From Lichenostomus cassidix (lineage: Eukaryota; Chordata; Aves; Passeriformes; Meliphagidae): a stretch of 64,000 nucleotides of DNA. Below the pieces are notes generated by a model. That model saw nothing but the letters and a program-made list of their open reading frames with translations, was not told where the DNA came from and searched no databases. Within the stretch, counting starts at the first letter, position 1; each line of letters starts with the position of its first letter. The stretch covers positions 15,083,094 through 15,147,093 of the forward strand of contig CM039187.1 of assembly GCA_008360975.2 (NCBI GenBank), read 5' to 3'. A program made the position numbers and the translations under genes. Shown here in pieces: positions 1-12,513 of the stretch.

Positions 1-1364
1 ATTTTTAAATTTACCTGTTTGGAGAATGGAGTTACAGTTTCACTTCTACAGACAGCCTCTCTTTACTGATCAACAGAGCAATACCTGCTCTTGTGGCAGG
101 TGGCTTCCAGACCCATAACCATGCCCTCCAGAAACAGATGCAAAGGTATTCTCATCTTGCTTGTGACAGAGGAAGAAACCACTCCCGTTATGCCCATTAT
201 CTGCTCTCCTATTCTCCTAGTGTACCCAGTATTTGAGTCAATTATTCAAAGAGCAAACTGACCCATCCACAAAACACTATTTTTTGAGGACATTATGCTC
301 AACGATTAAATAGTGCAGTTCTGTAACTTTAACAGTTTCAAAAATAAGTTCACATAGAAAATAATGCCTATTAAAAAAAACACCCAACATTTAAACTTCT
401 ACCAAAGCATCAAACATTTGTGGTTTTGTCCAGAACTATGGTATCTTAACTTTAAGGCTTTTTGAATTGAGGTTTTCGGGTGTTTATTTTAAATTGTTAC
501 TAAGCATTCTGTGAATAATTAAGTCTGAGGAAAAAAAAAAAATACAGCCAGAATGCTGGGATTTGTCCAAAAATATTTTGTCTATCCACCTTCTATTGTT
601 GTGCTTTATGGCTCAGATTTGGTTTCTACATTCCTACTCAGTAATTTGCGGCAACACAGATTCTTTCTCATGGGAACTTTTCTCTCCTTCTTTCTACGTT
701 TTATAAAAAAAGATTTGGTGTTATTGAAACAGCCTTTTGGATACAGGTGGTTTACACCTGGGCCAGTCATCCCGGGGGGAGGGTTAAATTGGTCCAATCC
801 GAATGGCCTGCTGATGTCTATATAAAATTGCTAAAATAAATAATAAATTCAAAACCTTTTGATCACCCGAGGCCTCTCGACTCTTCACTCTGCTAGCGGT
901 CCAACAGCGACAGTAATTTTCACAGTATTTTGCTGATCTTTCTGATTTTATCTAGTCACTGTCATCTAGTCTAAATGCAATATTAGTTAACAAAAAGCAT
1001 GTGGCTAACAACAATTTAAACACAATTCATTCACTTTGTTATGCACAAAGACTTAATAGTACCAAATTAGGACAAATGCAGTAGTTGGGAAACAGCACTC
1101 ACTGCCGTGTGAATCATAAAGATTCAGAATCATAAAGGCTGCTTCATCATTGTACTCCAAGTGTTGGATCATTCTTTTACCTATGCTTTTGTCTAGCTCT
1201 GTTTGGTCTGTGATGTGAAAAATGGGATAAAGCACCATAAGAAACACTTATGGAGAGGAAAATAACAGAATTGTTACAGTCTGTATTTAGCTATTTTATA
1301 TGAACAATAATACTATGTATGTTACACAGAACTCAATGGGATAGATAATTAGATTCTGACAAAC
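1..1364. other. IDE intron 4 (part), with a solo LTR at 647-912
   Basis: This stretch was searched on the minus strand for IDE exon 5 and it is not here. It is AT-rich intronic sequence apart from the plus-oriented solo LTR. Confidence 0.8.
647..912 (+). mobile_element. Solo LTR of an endogenous retrovirus, copy 1 (266 bp)
   Basis: It starts TG, ends CA and is flanked by a perfect 6-bp target-site duplication, GTAATT, at 641-646 and 913-918. Inside are a CCAAT (792-796), a TATA-like TATATAAAA (819-827), AATAAA signals (835-840 and 842-847) and a pyrimidine-rich stretch near 877-895. It aligns along its whole length with 22535-22801. No internal retroviral sequence is present, so it is a recombined solo LTR. 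It lies antisense to IDE in intron 4. The family name is not known to me. Confidence 0.85.
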
Positions 1365-1534
1365 CTGTTCCAAATTTACTGAAGGGATGATTGGGGTTTC
1401 CAGTAGCCTTCTCCAATTGAAACAACCTCCAGGCATCATTCATCAGATTCTTCTCATGCTCAGAATCAACAGCATTCACTTCCCTATCTTTGCAGCTTTC
1501 GTCAAACAGAGGGCACAGGAAAAACTGGGCAAAT
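1365..1534 (-). CDS. IDE: IDE coding exon 4 (residues 169-225, distal zinc ligand)
   Basis: It encodes [20 protein letters not shown] through HPFSKFGTG and contains the third zinc ligand Glu194 in VDSEHEKN. The acceptor is TTTCTTTAG|ATTTGCC and the donor ACAG|GTTTGT (phase 1). The next exon, expected to open NKYTLETRP, is not found between 1 and 1364 and must lie outside the window. Confidence 0.96.
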
Positions 1535-4500
1535 CTAAAGAAACAAAATTTAATTGAAGAGTACTGTACATAAATCGTAACAGAAAAGTATAAAGCTTGG
1601 TACCTCCTGAAAACAACTGAATACATTGTTTTTTAACACAGAACGTACAAATTCTGTAACAGTTTTGACACTGACTTGGTGTCCTTATTGCTCACTTTAT
1701 GTATAAATGCAGACAATGACATGCTCATCAGACAAGGTACTAGAAGAATCAAGGGCCTTGCATCACAATTCACACAGCAGAATTTCTCATCTTTTGAGGT
1801 TTACCTGCAAGAGGCTCTTAATTTCACTTATCAAATAAGTCTTGTCAGGCATCCAGGGAGAAGAAAAAGAGAAAACTCACTCTACCTCACTGACCACACA
1901 CCTTTCAATTAATGTCTCCTCCCACAAACCACTGAGATTTCAGCAAGTTCCCTCTACTAAGAGCATCCTAACATATTTCCAGACTTCTCCTTTGTTTTGC
2001 TGCCAATAAAGGGAAAAAAAAAAAAAAAGGAAGCACAGCATTTGGTCGCACCATCCCAGTATTTGCACAATGTGTAAATTCACGATCATATTCTGTGCCC
2101 CACATTTCCAAAAATATTCAGTGTAAACACAACATTTAAACTTCAAAAATTCTGCCTCAATAAGCAACTCTCCTAGGTGAAAAAAATCTGAGTAAGACTT
2201 TTGAACTACAAAATATCTCACTATCAGTTTTATCAAAAGAGAATTTTTGCCCTTTAATACCACAACGATAGAACTATCAAAAAACTTTTACACTAATAAA
2301 TTCAAGTGGAACCTCTGTAATAAAAATTTAAGTAGTAAAAAAATGTGTTTACCTGTCCAGTGCGCCTTCTAGATGTTCATGTGACACATCAAAGTAATAG
2401 TTGGTATGTTCACCACTCGTGAAAGCATTTGAGCTCCCAGCATGCTCACTTAGAAATTGGCTATATTCATTCTCTTTTGGATATTTCTTGGTTCCCAGGA
2501 ACAACATATGCTCACAAAAATGACTAAGCCCAGCAATGTTGGGGGGATCAGACAAGGATCCTGCAAGAGGAAAAATTTCATGTAACCATTCATAAAAAGT
2601 AATACTAAAACACTAAGTCTTTTAAAGTGCTCTATATTATAGTATGTTGCTTTATGCAATTGTATTAATTGCATAGCTGTAAGCAGACACTTGAGCAACC
2701 AGTCAACTTAATCTTAAAAAAAAAATTGTAAAAAAATTACAATTAGTAACTGAACCAATTAGTGTCTCAAATTGCCTCTCCAGATCAGCTTGCACTTCCT
2801 TATACAGATGATTTTCAACTGAAGTCCATGACTCATAATCTGTAAAGACCTGGCAAATCACGCTGCTCTGAAATCTATACCTTGACTTTAATAACTGCAC
2901 TGTGTTAAGAGGCAGCAATTGCCAACCATAATTAAAGAGATATTCATCCTGTGGTTTATAGGATGAGTGACAACCTGTAATTGCCTGAACCCAAGCAGCT
3001 ATGGATGACCAGCTAGTAGGTGTGGAGGCAAATGGATTAAAAGACAATAATGACTTGGAAGAATGGAAAACAGGCACAAGTTCGAGAGCGGCAGTCCTGC
3101 TATGGAGCGTGCAGCAATGTGCAGTGGGAGAGTAGGGATGAAGGCAATAGATACATCTCCTCCTCCAGCACATCTGCAGGAACTGGATGCTGCAGTTGGC
3201 TATCAGTGTCACAGTACCTAAACAAAACCACATTTGGGATCCTCTGAACTAGATAATGATCTGGGACAGCCATCCCCATAACAAAAAAGGCCAGAAGTTT
3301 TCCAAGTTCCTCTATAACTTCTGCCCTAACACAAAGAGCAGCAAGAACTCCCAACTACAGACATGGCAAGAGTATGTTTAGGTTATGCATACATGCATCA
3401 TACCTTCCAAGCAACTGAAAAACTACGCAAGCTTGAAAAATACCTCAGATATAAGAAAAGGCTTCCTTTATTCCAAAGAGTCAAAGTAATTGCCTTCTTC
3501 TTCTATTTCCCATACTTCTGTTTTCCCACATAAGCATCACTGAAGTTAGGGTGTGCCTCTCCAACTTCTCTAGCACTACAGCATTTCCTCACCTCTACAC
3601 ATCAACAACTTAGCATGAAAAAAAGGTCTGACATTACAGATGGAGCTGTCTGAAATAATTGCACTCGCACCTGCCGCTTGTCTGCTTACAAAAGATCTTT
3701 CATAACATGAAACTTAATGGTTAAAAGCAGTCTTTCGACTGACTGAGCTACACTTGAGTAAACACAGAGTACAATAAGGGCATTTAGCTCTAATAATTTT
3801 CAACTTGATGTGTCAAATAATTAAACAAACTATAAATTACAATAAAAGGCTGGGCTGCCAACTGCATACCACTCCTGTCAGTTTATTTGCATCAAGACAC
3901 CAAAACTTTAAGCATTTTTATTAATGACATAATGAACGCAACATGAATCGAATACCTATGTGCACATCAAGTGCTGCTGAAGACTTATCTGTGGTGGGGT
4001 CACTAATGAGAAGAGCTTTAATGCCATTTGCCAATTCCAGTCCACGATATTCTCGTTTATCCTCAGGTGATTTGATAATTTCATTTGTTATTCTCTTAAT
4101 AGCTGGATTGTTCATTTTGTTGTTTGTCTCCTTCTGAAACCTTAAAGAGAACAGAAAAAATTTCTTATTATTGTCACTTAAACCTTGCTAGTATTTTAAT
4201 ATGATGTTAGACAATACAGGGCAATTACACTTAAGCCTTGCTAGTATTTTAATATGATGTTAGACAATACAGGGCAATACCGACAGCAAGGAAGTTCTAT
4301 TATGTGCAAAATTCACTAAAATTTGCCTAAAACTCAGACCCTGAGAGAACTGCTGCTAAAACAAAAACCTTGAAGACAAAGAAACATGGTAAAAATGTAG
4401 ATGGCGTCACTGAATGCAAGTATCACGCTAATTGTAATTTAAACAACCCAAACTTAATAAATGTCATCCCCGTATTTGATTACGATAAAAATTCAATCAA

Positions 4501-7500
4501 ATGAAGCATACACTGCTATCTCAAGTATACTTTCAAACTTCAGGAAAGTATTTAATGTATCTGAATTGTTGATTATACTATGAATGTTGTAACCCTGATT
4601 ATCAGATAAACAAAATTTTACTAACAGACCACTGGATTTGTACACTCTAGCAAGAACAGTAACACTGTTTGCAATATTGCCATAAAACTACAAAGACTGC
4701 AGAACTGCCATGATAAACAGGAATAGATTGTCTCACATGTTTAAACTTCTACCATTAGTTTAACAGATGCTACAAGACACCCTTCTTTAAAGGCACAATT
4801 TTGAAATGCTAAGAAACTAAGTGTGACTGATTCAGAATCTGAATCTCTAAGCTAAAGCTATAAACTCTATGAAGTAAGTTTTTAAAATGTATAATTCAAC
4901 GCATTTTAGAAGGAAACATTTCCACAAGTAAAACATAGTTCTCTCACTATGAAATACCTTAAAAAGCAAAAGGACAATCAAATGTAATCACTAAATGGTA
5001 GCTGAAATGCTGAATTTAAATGTACATGTTTACGCTCTCATTTAAACTGGTCATTTACCCACTAGCTTAACCCTGTACTCAGGCTAATCCTGCTTGGAAT
5101 ACCTGTAGGCCTCCTTCCTCTGAAAAAATGCAGATATCACTGAAATACAAACATTACACCAAGTACCACATCTCTGTTTCTCTTCATCAGTAGCACTAGT
5201 ACCAACCATGCTAATGATTAAAAAATGCCTCCATGTTCAGAGTTCCAAGAAGAAATACTCTACTAAATTTAAGATACTGTGTAAAATTTTTGAAGTGAGG
5301 ATACTACTTTTCATGTATGAAAATCAGTAACTAAACTGCTCCCAATTGTTTTTCACTTGCACACAAATCGGATTGACAAATCTAAGTATGCAGGACAAGG
5401 AGGTCCCTTAATCTCCTGATTCCACGTCTGCTAACAAACACCTATACCTTAGTTTTCAGCTAGAAAGAATACTCTATCTCAATAAAATACTGTGCTTGTC
5501 AGAAGACACATATATGCTATAAACTACTTGAGTATGGGGTTTTTTTTTAATGTTATACAATTTCCGTGTCATCTGATAGCTCCTTGTTATTTCTACACCG
5601 CATCATTAAGTCACAGAACTTTACTGTTTGTTCAGATGATTCATCTTTCCAATGTGATTCATCAAATTACGCAGCTATGAAACCTTATGAGATTTCAATT
5701 GATGTCTTGTGAAGCTGTACACCTCCACTTCATTTTATTATCATTCCCTACTTCAGCCTCCTTCATAGGCTACCTGCAGCTTGGTAGTGAAATTTCAGTA
5801 CAGGAAAAAGCTACAATTTTCAAAAGGACAAAATCAGTAATTAAGCCTTCAGACTAAGGACTGAAACTTGTATCTCCATCTTCATTGTTATTTCAATGGG
5901 TGCTGTGAATACAACATTCTCTAACTTCAAATGGGTTTGCATGATTTACCTACAATTATTTTGCTGCAAAGTGAATTGTAGTACCAGACAACTTGTATAA
6001 AAGCAAGGGCTGATCAACTATGCAATATTCCTGGAAGGCAATATGTCAAAAGAACAAGACCAACACCTTCCTCCTTAAGTACTGTTCCTCATGGTGCTAT
6101 GTTACTACAAAACAACAGTGAGAAGAAAAGAATTCACTTTAGAGAGAACTTTTATACTATTACTTTGTCTTAAGGAGTAAACTGTAAGACCTAATACTAA
6201 ACATTCCCTCATATGACTGTTTTCCTGTGCAGCTTTCAAGTAAGTGCAATTGCTTTATAAAAATACCATACTCCATTCTTTCACACCAGAATCCTAAAAC
6301 TCTACAAACAACTTGTTGACCATAGAACAAAGAATTCTGTACTTATTTTTTGAGAAGTAGCCTTATTTCTAAAGTCACGTTCAGAAGCTGTCCTAAAGTT
6401 CATATGCTAAAGCTACTTGCTGTACTGTCATTACAATGAGCACTGGATGCTGCTGGTCAGTAACAAAGCAATTCTTCCACAAAGGAGATGCTATGTCTAT
6501 TAGGCAAAGCTAACATTCTAACAAACACATTAAAAGAAATATTGCCATACTACTTTCACAAAACAGAAACAACAGAGAATGAGCAGATGAAGCCAAAATA
6601 GCAGAACAATACAAAGTATTACTGTAGCAGTGGAAATTCTTACACTGGCTCAAAAATTACTGGCAGTAAGATGACAAAGGTAGAAAGAAAAAAAGAATAG
6701 GGATGTCTGAATTGAGAACAGTGTCCCTACTCAATGAACAGGAAATATTCTCCCTCCTCTTCAAAATTATTTCACTGGTACGAGAAAAGTATCAGTTAAA
6801 ACCAACACTGAATTTTCAATCACTGCACTCCTAAGTGAAATTATATTCTATTCTTTGAGGTTCCATTTTCGTAATCCTTTCCAGGCAGGCAGTCCCTTGG
6901 AACCAGCAAGGCTCTCAGGGGATGCCAGGTTTCACCTGCAAACAGAGTATTACAGAGTGGGATTAAGTGATATATGATTCTGCTTCACTATTTTAATCTC
7001 TCAAAGTTATTTTAGCAAACTTACTTTAATTAAAAATTAGCCTGAGCAGTCAAATGTAAGTCCAATGTTTGAACAATTAAAGGACCATATTTGAAAACCA
7101 ATTAACAGAAACTCCTGAGGGCTGCTTCAATGCAAGAATGTGACTAGCTAATAAAAATATGACCCCCAAGGCACAAACTCTGAAGTGCTTTTCAAGATCT
7201 TTTTTTGTCATAACAGCATGCACATACTGCAGTCAAGTGCTAGTACACAGGTCTGCTCCAGACGAAAGGCAAGTTACCATCTCAGCAGATTTTGATGCTT
7301 GCTTTCTATGAGTTGCCTTAAAATTTGGGTTTGCTTTAAGTTTTTATGCAACTAATTGCTTACCATTTACCAGACTGAAGCAAAACCTTTGTTGAGGGAG
7401 AACCTCTCTCTGTTCTGTCCTGCAGGGGAGTTACCATTGGTAACATGTTCTTTGTGTTATTTACTAATCCATCTTGGTTTACATGAAGATTTCTCCAGCT

Positions 7501-10500
7501 GCCAATGCAGGGAGAGAAAGAAGTGCTGTGTGCTCTGGCAGGAAGCCCAGCGCTGCAGAACTACCTGCCAGAGTTTTCTCACCTCTCTTACAAGGATGAC
7601 AGAACTGAACTGAGCACTCCGGAGGAGTCCATGAACTTCCTGAGTTGCAAGCTCATGGCTTTGAAACAACCAAGTAAATCTGCATTCTTGCACAGGTCTG
7701 CACCCCTCCTCTTTGTCTCTGGCACCTACTTCTGATCACGACAGCAGTAGAATTAGATGGCATTGTGATATCCCTTTCTGTGTAACAGTCACGTTACCAG
7801 TAAGACAATCAAGAATCTAGCCACTCTCTTAACATTTCCATTCATCTGTATAATAAAAACGTATTTTTTAGACTAAACTGTAGGTAGTAAAGTTTTTCTC
7901 TAAAATCAGACAAATATTTTAAGTTCTGTTACCAAGAATGGAATAAAAATGGAGCAGTGAAAGAGTAACCTCAAAAAACCAAAAACATACACACACAAAA
8001 CCAACAAAAAAAGCCCCACAAAAAACCCCACAACAAATTAAATCAATTCAGGTGAGCATTACCAACAGGGATTCTTCAGGAGACTATGCATATTCTTTCA
8101 GGTTACAGGTTCATCAATCCTTCTTTTTGACATTTAGAGATTAAAATACTTCATGATTCAACATCCATAAAGCATCAATCTTGTGTGAATTTGCTTGTCG
8201 TGATGTTAGAGAATGTATGAGATCCCAACACATTTCTGATACTGATCTAAATAATTCTGATTGCATGCAGAGGCAGACAGACTGCATAAGTAGATAAACT
8301 GCTCAAAATGTTAACATGTTTTATCACTTTTAAACTCATCAGGAATTCAGCATACTACTTCATACACAAAAGATCCAACTACAAAGACCCACAATGATTT
8401 AATCAGCACTCCCAAGTTATTAAGAACAACTAATCATGCCAAATCAGGCAAGTTTGAAGATGATGAATATTTATAAGGTTTTGTTATGGAGTTCATTTTG
8501 AAGAAATTCTGAAGTCTCGCTACAATTAAAGCATTTTCAGAACCTCAGTCTGCAGCTTTTTGCCAAGTCTGTAATTGACTCAGAAAATTCCATCCTAATG
8601 ATGGTGGCCAGGGCAGATGCCTGCCTTGCTCTTGTTTCCCAAGCAGTCCAGCTTCCACAACTTCTAGATCACAGCAATAAAACCTGGTCTGCCACAGGCT
8701 TCACTGTCAACGTGACAGCAGAAACACTGGAGTGTAACACTGGTGTACAGGAATTACCAGCAGCATTAATGAGACTATATCACACGTGACCTTAGCAAAA
8801 ACAAGGGCCCTGGTAGCTTCACATGCAAGATCAGGCCCCTTCTCTGCAACTGGCCTGAGAAGTTAAATGATGTGCTGGCCAATTGAGATGAGATATACAA
8901 TCAAGACACCATAAAGCTGATTTACTGCCCTAAATCTACGCTGCTTAACTTGACCACTCCACAGTTTCCAAGGCACTGGGTAAAAAAGTCAAACAAAAAG
9001 GCAGGACCTTACACAATTTGATTGTACACATACCAATAAATGATAAGTTTTTTTAATCTCTAAATAACTTGAGCTTACTTTTTCTATGTCCTCAAAAATT
9101 GCCCCAAACAATTAATTCAAACACAACCTCCAAGTAAACAAGCTCTAACCACATTCACCAGAAACAAAACAATCTTTCCCTAGCAATTCTTTGCTTCAAT
9201 TTTTTACAAACTTCCAAAAGGGTTTTGAAGACTTTGATTATTTGGAAGACTGGGGGAGGGGGGGAAGTTTAAGTAAAATTATCTGGTTTTAACCTTTAGA
9301 TGTCATTTAAATGTCAGATCATTAAAATTTTCACAAATCTGGCATAGTAATTTGGCCTGCATCAGTATTTTCAAATTGCATGTTAAGAACATGACTGATC
9401 CGACTAGTTTCTGTGCTACGTGAGCAGCTGCTTTAAAGTGTATTTTACACATTTTCTTAAGAAGTGTACTCATTAATTCAATTAATTGCTTTGTTCATTG
9501 AATACTTGCAGACCAGTGGTTCTCATTCTCTGTTCCTCCCCCCTGACATTTTTCCTCCATCATCCCACAGTTGCAAGGCTTGCTCCACAACTCCAGGACT
9601 GTGGTGGTGTCTAGCACGTGGCCCTGCACACACAGCAAGGAAATGTTAAACTGGATGCTACAGGAGAGACCTCTGTGCTTTATTCTAACTGTGTTTTGAT
9701 GTGTATTTCATAGATTTTACATGCAAGCAGCACATCAGATTGCCCAAAACTCTTTGTAAAGCCAACTCACTTAATGCTTTATGCTACCATCTGTCTTAAA
9801 CCCTCAAAAAGAAAAACTCGTGAGGTTTGAATTTAAAAAAAACAAGATGAGACTAAAACTTCAGTTATACTGCATAACAACAAGAACTTCACAGAAAGAT
9901 GAGAGAACTGGCAAGAAAATCTGACCTAGCAACAAAAACAGAGAGAACTTTAGAATTCTGAATCATTAGAAGCACTGTAATCCCACATTAAAAGCAACTG
10001 CTTATCTAACACTAGAGCTTTGACATGAGCAACAAACCCATAACAACGAGCAGTTTACAAGAGTCAGCGGTGTGTTTCAACAAAGGAAGTCCTGGCTGTT
10101 CACCTGTTCTGTAGTTCAGTTTTTATGATTTTGGACAATTCAATTCTGGTTCTACTGTTAACATTATAAATAAGCCTTCGGCTCTACAGCATTCTTTTCC
10201 ATCTCAGTTGTTCAGGCAAGCTATAGTTCTGACTCATTCTAAAAACAAGATGCAGAAAGCAAGATTTTAGTAGAAAGCTGTAGTGAAGCAACTTTCAAAC
10301 AGGGTCCATCAAAAATCACCTTATTATGTACTTACAATGCTGTCTCATAAGAATCTTTTAGCAACTTATGGGCATCATAAAAGCTGAAAGCAAAGATACT
10401 CACTGACAGATCACGCGTAAACAAATACAGACACATTAAACCAATTTCTCTGGATTTTCATTACAAACTTTTTGATTTCTATGCTGTCAAAAGATCAGAC

Positions 10501-12513
10501 ACCAAAGTTACTGTAAAAACATCTAACACAGTAGAATTAATATATGAAAAATATCAACTCCACATGCCATTTCTGAAATGGTCTTACTTCATTTTTAGTA
10601 AATGACTTCTACAATAACCACCAATGACCCCTATAACTAGGAGCTTAATACCTTCCAGTACAGTGAAATACTACAAGTAAGGAACTTCTTGTTCCTTCCC
10701 TCTTTCTTCTGGATCTAACAGGGGAGGGGAGTGCTTCTGTATCCATGTGCAAAATAAGTTATACGCTTGACACTGCAATCAGTTCCCAAAGGTACTGTTT
10801 TATCCAAGGGATTAAGCCACAGCCTTACACTGACTGAAGACAGAAAGGAGAAAGCGAGCAAAAAAAAGCAGGCAAACACAGAAACAGGAACCATTCTAGG
10901 GATTTCCCAACTAGAATAGGTAATTTTAATACCGTACATGAGAAGAAAAGGAGGTAAGTTGTAACTGAGAAGTTGTCTTGCTACTTGACATAGAGATGAG
11001 GGCTAAAGATGTTATGAAAAGAAAAAGCTAGAGCTGAAGAAAAACGTGAACAAAATACAGAGATGCAAACAGGGAACATAAAACTGAAAAAAAGATTCTT
11101 AGTTGTCACATCTTAAAAAAATCATCACATGAAAGAACTATGCCTACTCTCATTTCATTATCATTTATGTAAAACCTAATTCACAATTAAAATTAAATGG
11201 ATGATTAAATCTTGGTCGTAGGCAGTATGAAAACAACAGGCCTACTCACATATATGAAGTCCAACTACTGCATATATTCACATGCTTAAAGAGGAGTAAT
11301 CTAGCAGGAGAAACTACAGCCTGAGAAAAGCATTGGCTCCGAATATACACCGTGGATTACCTTTACAATTCTGAAGCATAAATAGCAATAACGAACAGTA
11401 ACAGTGCATCCGAATTTTGACACACGAGCGCCGACAGTATGAGTCATCATAACTCACCTTTTTCCCCGGAAAGATGCTACTTTTGACGTCTCTTACTTGT
11501 GCAGTATTAAAAATAGGTTTGGATACTAAGGTAACAGATACAATGTTAACGAAAGAAAGAAAGAAAACAACTTAGCCTTTGTCCCTTACGCTAGCTCTCT
11601 TCCTGGAAAAACTTCGCCGAGTTGTTACGCAGTTTAATTTGCCCCTAAAAGTGAGGTATGCCAAGCCTCCCGCCCGCTCCTCCCTCAATCGAGGTTAGCT
11701 GCTCTGTCTCCACTGGAGCTGGTGACACTGGGAACACAAACGCGCGGTAACAAGGGCCGCACAATGCCAGTGCCAGACAACTCGTCAGAAACTGGAGAGG
11801 CCGCTCCCATCAACTTTGGGTAACTGATAGCAGTTTCTTCTTAAAGACTGTAAACTTTTTTCCCCCCCCCATAATTATGCCTTAGGGAGACATGGCAAGT
11901 TAAGTAACATGACAATTCACGGAGGTTTTTTTTAGAAGGAAGGAGAACAACAAAGCAAGCCCCCGGGCAACGAAAGCCGCACGGCTGATGACCAAGCCTG
12001 CTTTGTCAAGGGAGGTGCAGCTGCAAACACCGGAGCACGCCAGCCCGGGCTCTCCCGGACGGTAGGGCAGGACACAAGGCAGGACACAGGGCAGGACACC
12101 ATGCAGGACACAGGCCTCGGCACACACGGCCCCAGCGCCCCCAGCGCCCCCAGCTCGCCCACCGCCTCCCCGGAAGGCTCCGCCGCCAGCCCCGCTCCGC
12201 GGCCCGAGCTCCCCCGGCTCCCCAGCGCACTCGGGGCAGGGCGGGCGCTCCCCCGGACTCACAAGGTGCTTCCACCCCCCCGCCCGGCCGCGCCGCCGGC
12301 TCTTACACAACAGCGCGGGGTCTCTCTTGCCTCACGGCCCCGGGTCACACGGCCCCGGCACCCACGGCCCTGCCCCGGCCCCGCCGCAGTGGCAACGTAC
12401 CCGAGAGAGCTGCGCCGCCGGCCCTGCGGGAAAGAGCGCGAGGCCGGGGCGGCCCAGGGGCGCGTCCAGCCCGGCAGAGCCCGGCTCAGCACAGGGAACA
12501 GCCGCTGCCGCAT
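1365..12513 (-). CDS. IDE: IDE, insulin-degrading enzyme (insulysin), 5' part: coding exons 1-4
   Basis: M16A zinc metallopeptidase that degrades insulin, glucagon, amylin and amyloid-beta, mainly in the cytosol, with mitochondrial and peroxisomal pools. Coding exons on the minus strand are 12401-12513, 3956-4140, 2353-2560 and 1365-1534. They join in frame with GT/AG introns into 225 codons plus one base, and the gene runs on past the left edge. The inverted zinc motif HFCEH is at residues 113-117 and the third zinc ligand, Glu194, lies in DSEHEKN; these match human His108, Glu111, His112 and Glu189, shifted by five. Residues 1-37 hold eight Arg and no acidic residue, as in a mitochondrial presequence, and the internal Met47 matches human Met42. 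Intron 1 is 8.3 kb. The gene is head to head with KIF11. The identification is secure because residues 47-225 are nearly identical to mammalian IDE. Confidence 0.96.
2353..2560 (-). CDS. IDE: IDE coding exon 3 (residues 100-168, zinc motif)
   Basis: It encodes [20 protein letters not shown] through [15 protein letters not shown] is the inverted HxxEH motif: two zinc-binding histidines and the catalytic glutamate. The acceptor is CTCTTGCAG|GATCC and the donor GACAG|GTAAAC (phase 2). Confidence 0.97.
2703..3354 (-). pseudogene. Overlapping ORFs in IDE intron 2, possible decayed retrocopy (unidentified)
   Basis: Two minus-strand frames, 2703-3233 (176 codons) and 3100-3354 (84 codons), overlap in an otherwise AT-rich intron. 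The base composition is more even and the predicted peptides look less low-complexity than the surroundings, for example [19 protein letters not shown] in one frame and [17 protein letters not shown] in the other. That pattern would fit a frameshifted old coding fragment. I do not recognise the protein and see no clear poly(A) tail or target-site duplication. It could equally be chance. Confidence 0.25.
3956..4140 (-). CDS. IDE: IDE coding exon 2 (residues 38-99)
   Basis: It encodes [16 protein letters not shown] through [10 protein letters not shown], nearly identical to human IDE. It carries the internal Met47, which has A at -3 (AAAATGA), a better context than Met1. The acceptor is CTTTAAG|GTTTCAG and the donor ATAG|GTATTC (phase 1). 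A 53-bp tandem duplication starts 34 bases upstream of the exon on the minus strand. Confidence 0.96.
4175..4279. repeat. 53-bp tandem duplication (2 copies) next to the IDE exon 2 acceptor
   Basis: Copy 1 is 4175-4227 and copy 2 is 4228-4279. Both contain CTTGCTAGTATTTTAATATG and end CAGGGCAAT. Only one internal base differs (A versus G at the seventh/eighth base), so the duplication is recent. On the IDE strand it begins 34 bases upstream of exon 2, in the branch-point zone. Confidence 0.95.
7972..8042. repeat. A/C-rich low-complexity tract
   Basis: Runs of A broken by C, with a short ACACACAC stretch, in IDE intron 1. No coding content. Confidence 0.7.

Larger units (their letters stand above)
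1535..3955. other. IDE introns 3 and 2, with exon 3 between them
   Basis: Intron 3 is 1535-2352 (818 bp) and holds nothing I recognise beyond an A-rich run near 2012-2028. Intron 2 is 2561-3955 (1395 bp) and contains a pair of overlapping minus-strand ORFs (2703-3354) described separately. Confidence 0.75.
4141..12400. other. IDE intron 1 (8.3 kb), mostly without recognisable features
   Basis: Ordinary AT-rich intron with a 53-bp tandem duplication at 4175-4279 and A/C-rich low-complexity sequence at 7972-8042. Short ORFs near 7356-7735 and 8598-8789 resemble no protein I know. The last 450 bases enter the IDE CpG island. Confidence 0.75.

Noticed and set aside
1..60. Possible IDE exon 5 at the left edge (minus-strand AAACAG|GTAAAT donor-like site)
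   Set aside because: No frame upstream of it resembles the expected IDE residues after FGTG; it looks like a chance donor.
1053..1247. 64-codon minus-strand ORF in IDE intron 4
   Set aside because: No similarity to IDE or any protein I know; length is within chance.
7356..7735. ORFs on both strands in IDE intron 1 as a nested gene
   Set aside because: No recognisable domain, splice structure or poly(A) evidence.
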